From Georgenia sp. SYP-B2076 (GTDB lineage Bacteria; Actinomycetota; Actinomycetes; Actinomycetales; Actinomycetaceae): a stretch of 64,000 nucleotides of DNA. Below, piece by piece: positions 58,337 to 64,000 of the stretch. Numbering within the stretch: the first letter of the stretch is position 1; each line of letters starts with the position of its first letter. A program made the position numbers and the translations under genes. Location: NCBI RefSeq assembly GCF_003991205.1, contig NZ_RXOZ01000003.1:58053-122052 (forward strand), in the 5' to 3' direction. The notes beneath the pieces were generated by a model, which saw only the letters and a program-made list of their open reading frames with translations, searched no databases and had not been told where the DNA came from.

Positions 58337-58870
58337 ATGCGAGCGGCTGACGTCCTGCTGCACCCGGTCCGCCTGCGGATCGCGCAGGCCTTCCTGGGCG
58401 ACCGCTCACTCACGACCGGCGACCTGCACCGGGAGCTGCCGGACGTCCCGACCGCGACCCTGTACCGCCAGGTGGCGGTCCTCGCCGAGGGCGGCGTGCT
58501 CGAGGTCGCCGGGGAGAGCCGCGTGCGGGGGGCGATGCAGCGCACCTACCGGCTACGGACGGGCGCCGCGTCGGTCGGTCCGGACGAGGCGCGCACCCTC
58601 ACGGCGGAGGAGCACCGGCAGGGCTTCCTCACCTTCGTCGCCGGCCTGCTCGCGGACTACGACCGCTATCTCGACCGGGAGGATATCGACCACGAGCGCG
58701 ACCTGGTGGGATATCGGGTGAACGCCATGCATCTCACGGACGAGGAGATGCACGCCCTGCTCGACGATCTCCGCGCCGTGCTGGCCCCGCGCCTCGAGCT
58801 CGAGCCGGGCGGGGGACGCACCCGGCGCCTGTTCGCCACCATTCTCATGCCGGGCGACCCGGCGTCCTGA
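58337..58870 (+). CDS. ArsR/PadR-like winged-helix regulator
   Basis: 177 residues from ATG 58337, which has GGAGAGG at the right distance; GTG 58328 is the longer option. Winged helix at the N-terminus: ADVLLHPVRLRIAQAFLG, TTGDLHRELPDVPTATLYRQVAVLAEGGVLEV (key part PTATLYRQVAVLAEGG), then RTYRLRTGA. The C-terminal half is helical and acidic (TAEEHRQGFLTFVAGLLADYDRYL) and may bind a ligand or dimerise. It probably represses the divergent PH-like and hydrolase genes through the palindrome at 58283-58302. Confidence 0.83.
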   Translation: MRAADVLLHPVRLRIAQAFLGDRSLTTGDLHRELPDVPTATLYRQVAVLAEGGVLEVAGESRVRGAMQRTYRLRTGAASVGPDEARTLTAEEHRQGFLTFVAGLLADYDRYLDREDIDHERDLVGYRVNAMHLTDEEMHALLDDLRAVLAPRLELEPGGGRTRRLFATILMPGDPAS

Positions 58871-58879
58871 GCCGAACGG

Positions 58880-59962
58880 TCACAGCCGCCCGCGCACCGG
58901 GGTGCGCTCGGCCGGGTCGCCCCCGTCGGGCATGACCATCTCGGCGCGCACGCCGAGCAGCCGGATCTCCCGGTCCGGGTCGATCCGGGCGGCCAGCTCG
59001 GTGGCCGCGGCGACGACGTCGTCGCGCGCGCGGGTGGGCGCCGCGAGCTTCCTGCCGATCGCCTTGGTCTCGAAGGGGGCGTAGCGCACCTTGAGCGTGA
59101 CCCGGAAGACGGGCCGGCCCTCCCGCGCGGTGTCCTCGAAGGCCTGGGCGGCGAGCTCGCGCACCGCCTCCACCACCTCCTCCGGGGTGGTGAGGTTCTG
59201 CTGGTACGTCGTCTCCCGGCTGTGGCCGCGGGCGATCCACGGGGCGTCGTCGACGACGGCGGGGCCGATGCCCCGGCCGAGCTCGCTGTACCAGACGCCC
59301 ATCCGGGGCCCGAACTCGCCCACGAGCAGCTCCTGCGGGGCCGCCGCCAGCTGGTTCACCGTCTCGATGCCGTGGCCCGCCAGGCGCTTGGAGACCCGCG
59401 AGCCGACGCCCCACAGCGCGACGGTCGGGCGCTCCCCCATCACCTCGAACCAGTTCTCGGCGGTCAGCCGGAAGATGCCCCGCGGCTTGCCGAAGCCGGT
59501 GGCGATCTTGGCGCGCACCTTGTTGTCGCCGATCCCCACCGAGCAGTGCAGCGCGGTGGCCTCGAGCACCGCGGCCTGCGCGCGCCGGGCGAGGGCCTCC
59601 GGGTCGTCCGTCGTCGCCCCGAGGAAGGCCTCGTCCCAGCCGAGGACCTCGACGACGCCGCCGAGGTCCCGCAGCGTGGCCATGACCTGGTCGGACGCCT
59701 CCTCGTAGGCCGGCGCGTCCACCGGCAGGAAGACGGCGTCCGGCACCTTGCGGGCGGCGACCTTCAGCGGCATCCCGGACCCGACGCCGAACTCGCGCGC
59801 CGCGTAGGACGCCGTGGACACCACCGCGCGCTCCGTGGGGTCGCCCCTCCCGCCGACGATGACCGGCAGCCCGGCCAGCTCCGGGCGGCGCAGCACCTCC
59901 ACCGCGGCGATGAACTCGTCGAGGTCGACGTGCAGCACCCATGGCCTGGCCCCGTTGCCCAT
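58880..59962 (-). CDS. dinB: Y-family DNA polymerase IV, DinB2-like
   Basis: 360 residues. Y-family catalytic acids are present: D13 and D15 in LHVDLDEFIAAVE and D110-E111 in LGWDEAFLG. The residue at the steric-gate position, normally Tyr or Phe, is I18, after F17. Later motifs are SVGIGDNKVRAKIATGFGKP and LWGVGSRVSKRLAGHGIETV, the thumb, and RGHSRETTYQQNL leading into the little finger. The C-terminus lacks a QLxLF-type beta-clamp motif. Overall it resembles mycobacterial DinB2 more than DinB1. CAGACT (59969-59974) 6 nt before ATG may give a leaderless mRNA; no LexA box is seen in the promoter. Confidence 0.93.
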   Translation of the reverse strand: MGNGARPWVLHVDLDEFIAAVEVLRRPELAGLPVIVGGRGDPTERAVVSTASYAAREFGVGSGMPLKVAARKVPDAVFLPVDAPAYEEASDQVMATLRDLGGVVEVLGWDEAFLGATTDDPEALARRAQAAVLEATALHCSVGIGDNKVRAKIATGFGKPRGIFRLTAENWFEVMGERPTVALWGVGSRVSKRLAGHGIETVNQLAAAPQELLVGEFGPRMGVWYSELGRGIGPAVVDDAPWIARGHSRETTYQQNLTTPEEVVEAVRELAAQAFEDTAREGRPVFRVTLKVRYAPFETKAIGRKLAAPTRARDDVVAAATELAARIDPDREIRLLGVRAEMVMPDGGDPAERTPVRGRL

Positions 59963-60009
59963 GGCACGAGTCTGGCGGGAGCGGGCCGCCGTGTCGCCCA
60001 GAGCGCCGC

Positions 60010-60047
60010 CGGCCGGCCGCCGTCACTCCCCCGGCCGGCCGCCGTCG
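60010..60047. repeat. 16-bp direct repeat, period 22
   Basis: CCGGCCGGCCGCCGTC at 60010-60025 and again at 60032-60047, in the 112-bp gap between the divergent dinB and MOSC genes. Simple GC slippage is likely. Confidence 0.55.
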
Positions 60048-60074
60048 TCGTCTCGGTGAGGGAGACTTGGCGGC

Positions 60075-60647
60075 GTGACGGTCACCTACAGGTACGAGGT
60101 GGAGGTCCTGCACCTGCTCGTGTCCGCGGGGCACGCCTACTTCGGGCGCCCCCGGGACGGCGCCGCGGACGTGCCCACGACCGACGCGGACCGGGTCGAG
60201 GTGATGGCCGGCAAGGGCATCGTCGGCGACCGGTTCTTCGGCAAGGCCGCCCACATGGACGCCGCCGTGACGCTGTTCGCCGTCGAGGGCCTCGAGGCCA
60301 TGGCCGCCGAGCTTGGCGCCGCCCCGTTCGATCCGCTCCTCACGCGGCGCAACGTGATCCTCCGCGGCGCGCACCTCGCCCCGCTGCTGGGCGAGGAGTT
60401 CGCGCTCGAGTCGCGGGGCGCCTCCGTGCGGCTGCTCGGCGGCAGACCCGCCAACCCCTGCGCCTGGATGGACCGGGTCCTCGCCCCCGGGGCGCACGCC
60501 GCGATGCGGGGGCGAGGGGGCATGCGATGCCGGGCGCTGTCGGACGGCGTGCTGCACCGCGGGCCGGCCGTGCTCGTCAGCCCGGTGCCGCTCGAGCCGG
60601 AGCGGGCCGGTGAGGCCCACGTCCGGCGGGCGTCCCGGCTCCCGTAG
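60075..60647 (+). CDS. MOSC-domain protein
   Basis: 190 residues, GTG start 60075. A beta-rich MOSC domain: VMAGKGIVGDRFFGKA, VTLFAVEGLEAMAAELG, LLTRRNVILRGAHLAPLLGEEF and the conserved Cys in GGRPANPCAWMDRVL. MOSC proteins bind molybdenum cofactor or transfer its sulfur. Standing alone, without a molybdoenzyme gene next to it, the partner cannot be told. GAGACT 7 nt before the GTG could be a -10. It converges with the Bcr-type MFS gene with a 7-bp gap. Confidence 0.87.
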   Translation: MTVTYRYEVEVLHLLVSAGHAYFGRPRDGAADVPTTDADRVEVMAGKGIVGDRFFGKAAHMDAAVTLFAVEGLEAMAAELGAAPFDPLLTRRNVILRGAHLAPLLGEEFALESRGASVRLLGGRPANPCAWMDRVLAPGAHAAMRGRGGMRCRALSDGVLHRGPAVLVSPVPLEPERAGEAHVRRASRLP

Positions 60648-60654
60648 CCGGACG

Positions 60655-61875
60655 TCAGCGGGTGAGCCGCCGCCCGACGAGCGCGACACCCAGGGCGAGG
60701 GTCGAGCACACCGCCATGAGCACGACCATGGGGACGGCGGTGTGCTGGCCGGCCAGTCCCGTCAGCGGGCTGACGAGCCCGCCCATGAGGAACTGCAGCA
60801 GCCCGATGACGGCGGAGCCGGCGCCCGCACGCCCGGGCACCCGCGACTGGGCGAGGGCGACGGCGTTGCCCATGATGAAGCCGAGGCAGGCCTGGTTGAG
60901 GAACAGGTGCACCAGCGTCGGCCAGCTCGTGGTCCCGGCCACGACGACGGCGAGCCCGGCGAGGTTGACCCCGCAGGAGACCACCACCGCCGCCCGCAGG
61001 ATGTCGGCGGGGGCGAAACGGTCGACCAGCCGGGTGTTGACGAGGGTGCCGAGGATGGCGCCGCCGGCGTTGATCGCGAACACGGCCGAGTAGGCGAGCG
61101 GGGAGAAGCCCAGGACGTTCTGCACCACGAACGAGGAGGCGGAGATGTAGGAGAACAGGGCGCCGAAGGTGAGGGCGAACGTCAGGGCGTGGGCCATGAA
61201 CGCCGGCTTGCTCAGCACCGCCCACGAGTTGCCGACGACGACGCCGATCCCGCCTCGGTGGCGCCGCGCCCGCGGGAGGGTCTCCGGGACCACGAGCACC
61301 GTGCAGGCGAGCATGAGCAGCCCGAAGCCGGCCAGCGCCCAGAACACCGCCTGCCACGGGGCGACGGTGGCGATGACCCCGCCGAGCACCGGCGCGACCA
61401 CGGGGGCCAGCGAGGCAATGGTAGCCAGGACCGAGAACAGCTTGGCCGCCTGCCGCCCGGTGGCGATGTCCGAGACGACGGCGCGGGCGATGACCACCCC
61501 GGCGGCCCCGGAGACGCCCTGCACCACGCGCAGCGCGATGACCACGCCGATGGTCGGGGCCAGCACGATGGCGACGGACGTGAGCAGGAACAGCACGTTG
61601 CCCGCCACCATGAGCCGGTGCCGGCCGAGGACGTCGGAGATCGGGCCGAGCAGGAACTGGCCCACCGCCATGCCCACCATGTACGCGGTGAGGGTCAGCT
61701 GCACCGCGCTGGCGGTCGTGCCGAAGAAGTCGGCCAGGTGCGGCATGGAGGCCAGGTACATGTCCGTCGCCAGGGGGCTGACCGCGCTGAGGATGCCCAG
61801 GGACACCACGAGGACCACCCGGTCCTTGGCGCCGGACAGCCGCAGGCGGGAGCGGACGGGTTCCTCGGCGGTCAC
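60655..61875 (-). CDS. Bcr/CflA-type multidrug MFS transporter
   Basis: 406 residues, GTG start 61875, 12 helices of the DHA1 drug:proton antiporter group. Signatures: SPLATDMYLASMPHLADFF in helix 1, GMAVGQFLLGPISDVLGRHRLMVAG with the MFS loop, LRVVQGVSGAAGVVIARAVVSD in helix 4 (cited in part as RVVQGVSGAAGVVIARAV), and ATVAPWQAVFWALAGFG in the sixth helix region. It probably exports antibiotics or small metabolites. TAGGAT ends 6 nt before the GTG. Confidence 0.9.
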   Translation of the reverse strand: MTAEEPVRSRLRLSGAKDRVVLVVSLGILSAVSPLATDMYLASMPHLADFFGTTASAVQLTLTAYMVGMAVGQFLLGPISDVLGRHRLMVAGNVLFLLTSVAIVLAPTIGVVIALRVVQGVSGAAGVVIARAVVSDIATGRQAAKLFSVLATIASLAPVVAPVLGGVIATVAPWQAVFWALAGFGLLMLACTVLVVPETLPRARRHRGGIGVVVGNSWAVLSKPAFMAHALTFALTFGALFSYISASSFVVQNVLGFSPLAYSAVFAINAGGAILGTLVNTRLVDRFAPADILRAAVVVSCGVNLAGLAVVVAGTTSWPTLVHLFLNQACLGFIMGNAVALAQSRVPGRAGAGSAVIGLLQFLMGGLVSPLTGLAGQHTAVPMVVLMAVCSTLALGVALVGRRLTR

Positions 61876-61881
61876 GGCGGC

Positions 61882-61887
61882 ATCCTA
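61882..61887 (-). promoter_or_regulatory. -10 element (TAGGAT) of the Bcr-type gene, leaderless
   Basis: On the minus strand TAGGAT is followed by GCCGCC and GTG 61875, with no ribosome-binding site. Confidence 0.5.
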
Positions 61888-61965
61888 CGGAGGCGGGTCG
61901 CGCCGCTGGGTCCGCGGCACACCTGTTGGGCCCCTCGCGGCTCGTGCGCGCACCGAGGCGGCGGG

Positions 61966-63231
61966 TCAGGCCCGCACGGGTCCGGCGGGTGCTGCCGGGA
62001 TCGCGCTCAGGAACGCGGGCGCGTCGAAGTGGGCCTCCGCGAACGCCCGGTCGACGGCGGCGGCGACGTGCCGGGCGTCGCCGCTGTCGACCAGGGCGAT
62101 GGCGGAGCCGCCGAAGCCGCCGCCGGTCATCCGCGCGCCACGGGCACCGTGCGCGCGAGCGGTCTCGACCGCGAGGTCGAGCTCGGGGCAGGAGACCTCG
62201 TAGTCACGGCGCAGCGACTCGTGGGAGGCGTCCAACCCCGACGCGACCGTGTCCAGCGCCGAGCCCTCGAGCTGCGCTCCCGGGTGCTGCGCGAGGCGTG
62301 CGACGAGGGAACGGACGCGCCCGATCTCGCTCACCACGTGCCGCACCCGCTTGCGCTGCTCGTCGTCATCCAGGAGGGCAAGCACCGCGCCCGGCGTGGT
62401 CTGCCCGGACTCGACGGCGTCGGCGGCCGACCTGAGCGAGGGAACGCCTAGCGCCCCCGCGGCGTCCTCGCACACCCGGCGGCGGCGCCCGTACTGGCCG
62501 TCGACAAGGCGGTGGGGGGCGCGGGTGTCGATCACCAGGAGGGTCAGCCCGGCGGCGGCCAGGTCGAGGGGCACCTGTCGGACGGCGCCGTCGCGGCAGT
62601 CCAGGAGGAGGGCGTGCCCGGCCTGGGCGCGCAGGGCGGCGGCCTGGTCCATGCCGCCGGTGGGCGCGCCGGCCACCTCGTTCTCGGCGCGCACGCAGGC
62701 GTCCGCCAGCCGGGCCCGCCCCGCGTCATCGCCGCCGAGCCGAAGCCCGGCGACGTCGTCGAGCGCCACGGCGACGGCGCACTCCAGCGCCGCCGACGAG
62801 CTCAGCCCCGCCCCGGCGGGCACGCAGGAGTCGACGGCGGCGTCGAAGCCCGGCACGCTCCCGGCGGCCGCGAGGCCCTCGCGTTCCAGGGCCCAGGCGA
62901 CGCCCGCGGCGTAGGCCGGCCACCCGGCCACCTCCCCGGCCGTGCCCGCCGGGCCGAGGGTGTCGAGGTCGACCTCGCGCACGCCCGGCTCCTGGGCGCT
63001 GACCAGCCGCACGGTCCGGTCCGGGCGCGGGCGCAGCGCGACGAAGGTGCGGTGGGGCAGCGCGATGGGCAGGCAGAGGCCGTCGTTGTAGTCGGTGTGC
63101 TCGCCGACGATGTTCACCCGGCCCGGCGCGGCCCACACCCCTGTGGGCTCGGCGCCGAAGGTGGCGGCGAACAACCGGCGCGCGCGGGCCGCGCCGTCGG
63201 CGTCCGCCCACGCCTCCAGCAGCGCGCTCAT
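61966..63231 (-). CDS. galK: Galactokinase
   Basis: 421 residues. GHMP kinase: substrate signature GRVNIVGEHTDYNDGLCLPIAL at residues about 38-57 (key part GEHTDYNDG), the phosphate-binding loop PAGAGLSSSAALECA at 138-152, and ARMTGGGFGGSAIALV near the C-terminus. It phosphorylates galactose to galactose-1-phosphate with ATP, the first step of the Leloir pathway. Its ATG overlaps the galT stop, so galT and galK are translated together. The galactose would come from GH42 action on imported galactosides. Confidence 0.95.
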   Translation of the reverse strand: MSALLEAWADADGAARARRLFAATFGAEPTGVWAAPGRVNIVGEHTDYNDGLCLPIALPHRTFVALRPRPDRTVRLVSAQEPGVREVDLDTLGPAGTAGEVAGWPAYAAGVAWALEREGLAAAGSVPGFDAAVDSCVPAGAGLSSSAALECAVAVALDDVAGLRLGGDDAGRARLADACVRAENEVAGAPTGGMDQAAALRAQAGHALLLDCRDGAVRQVPLDLAAAGLTLLVIDTRAPHRLVDGQYGRRRRVCEDAAGALGVPSLRSAADAVESGQTTPGAVLALLDDDEQRKRVRHVVSEIGRVRSLVARLAQHPGAQLEGSALDTVASGLDASHESLRRDYEVSCPELDLAVETARAHGARGARMTGGGFGGSAIALVDSGDARHVAAAVDRAFAEAHFDAPAFLSAIPAAPAGPVRA

Positions 63232-64000
63232 GCCCGGTCACCTGCGGCCGCGCCGGGCTGGGCTGTGCCGGGCTGGGGTGTGCCCGTCGCGGGGGTGGTG
63301 GCCGGGGGTGTGGGGGGCTCGTCGGGCTGGTCGCGCATGACCTCGCGGAGGCGGTCGGCGATCTTCTCGGGGGTGGTGTCGGAGATCCAGGCGCCCATGC
63401 CGGACTCGGAGCCGGCGAGGTACTTGAGCTTGCCGGGGGCGCGCAGGACGGAGAACAGCTGCAGGTGCAGGCGCAGGTCGGCCCGGCCCTGACGGACGGG
63501 GGCCTGGTGCCAGGCGGCGATGTAGGGCAGCGCGATGGGCTCGCCCGCGCGCTCGCTGCCCGCGGGCCACGCGAAGTACCGGTCGCCGGCCTGGAGCACG
63601 CGCAGGTAGATCGAGGCCAGGTCGGCGCGCTCGGCCTCGTCCAGGGCGGGCAGGTCGGGCACGTCCCGGCGCGGGGCGAGGTGGACCTCGACGGGCCACC
63701 GGGCCGCGGCCGGGACGTAGGCCACCCAGTGCGCGGACTCGGCGACCACCCGGCGCCCGGCGCGCAGCTCCGCGTCCAGGACGTCGCGCAGCAGGTTGCG
63801 CCCGGTGCGCGCGCGGTGCGCCTGGGCCTGGCGCACCATCGTGGCCGTGCGCGGGGTCAGGTAGGGGTAGGCATAGATCTGCCCGTGGGGGTGGTGCAGC
63901 GTCACCCCGATCTCCTTGCCGCGGTTCTCGAAGCAGAAGACCTGCTCGACGCCGGGCAGCGCGGCCAGCGCCCGGGTCCGCTCGGCCCAGGCCTCGATGA
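63228..64000 (-). CDS. galT: Galactose-1-phosphate uridylyltransferase (N-terminus outside the window)
   Basis: 257 codons to the window edge; the first part of the gene lies beyond base 64000. The nucleotidyl-transfer active site is LHHPHGQIYAYPY (HPHGQ with the uridylylated His), preceded by CFENRGKEIG. Later parts: RRVVAESAHWVAYVPAAARWPVEVHLAPRR, cited here in part as HWVAYVPAAARWPVEVHLAP, and HLQLFSVLRAPGKLKYLAGSESGMGAW in part as LKYLAGSESGMGAW. The protein ends in a 30-residue Pro/Thr/Ala-rich tail beyond the normal domain. It moves UMP from UDP-glucose to galactose-1-phosphate. Confidence 0.95.
   Translation of the reverse strand, partial: IEAWAERTRALAALPGVEQVFCFENRGKEIGVTLHHPHGQIYAYPYLTPRTATMVRQAQAHRARTGRNLLRDVLDAELRAGRRVVAESAHWVAYVPAAARWPVEVHLAPRRDVPDLPALDEAERADLASIYLRVLQAGDRYFAWPAGSERAGEPIALPYIAAWHQAPVRQGRADLRLHLQLFSVLRAPGKLKYLAGSESGMGAWISDTTPEKIADRLREVMRDQPDEPPTPPATTPATGTPQPGTAQPGAAAGDRA

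Noticed and set aside
59963..60074. SOS control of dinB
   Set aside because: No CGAAC-N4-GTTCG motif in the dinB-MOSC intergenic region.

Overview
The window is about 73% G+C, has short gaps, many ATGA/GTGA overlaps between neighbouring genes and many starts with no Shine-Dalgarno sequence but a TANNNT-type -10 hexamer 6-7 nt upstream. Together with DUF6458, HicB-like/DUF4097, App1-like and MsiK-dependent-type sugar transporters, this points to a chromosomal segment of an actinobacterium, probably Micrococcales (Georgenia/Cellulomonas-like; the genus is inferred). I found no rRNA, tRNA, insertion sequence, prophage or CRISPR array.

Layout. 1-5.7 kb: sugar-acid catabolism (partial L-fuconate dehydratase, GntR, 2-hydroxyacid dehydrogenase, KduD-like SDR, IclR, KduI). 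5.9-15.1 kb: housekeeping and accessory genes (two TetR, STAS protein, sugar MFS, epimerase, App1, DUF1801, an NrtR-type Nudix regulator, DoxX). 15.5-16.6 kb: nadC behind two tandem operator-like repeats. 16.6-25.7 kb: a six-gene, overlapping, minus-strand operon for ureide/oxamate-type nitrogen catabolism (AllH, AllF/FdrA, AllG, carbamate kinase, a biuret-hydrolase-like enzyme, and a permease fused to an allophanate-hydrolase C-terminal domain), divergent from a PucR regulator. 25.9-33.8 kb: GH3 enzyme, a small protein beside a perfect SOS box, HicB-like/DUF4097 pair, SppA, and a DUF429-RelA/SpoT fusion. 33.9-39.5 kb: 2-hydroxyacid oxidation (LldD, MHS transporter, GntR, FAH hydrolase) and a CynX-like exporter. 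39.6-56.9 kb: a carbohydrate island: an operon of GH42, GcvPA, GcvPB, an AcoX-like kinase and an SDR; two CUT1 ABC transporters without ATPase; GH63-like enzyme; GntR; aldo/keto reductase. 57-64 kb: hydrolase, PH-like protein with its HTH regulator, DinB2-like polymerase, MOSC protein, Bcr-type MFS, galK and partial galT.

How they work together. Three promoters in the carbohydrate island carry related palindromes with a GTATAC-like core, so one GntR protein probably controls both ABC transporters, the GH42 operon and the aldo/keto reductase. Released galactose can enter the Leloir pathway through GalK/GalT. Fuconate dehydratase, the SDRs, FAH hydrolase and LldD would together make a non-phosphorylative deoxysugar route ending in pyruvate and lactate, but they are spread over several loci. 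The most unusual items are the permease-AH_C fusion in the oxamate operon, the DUF429-alarmone-synthetase fusion, two-subunit glycine decarboxylase genes inside a beta-galactosidase operon, and the DinB with isoleucine at the steric-gate position.
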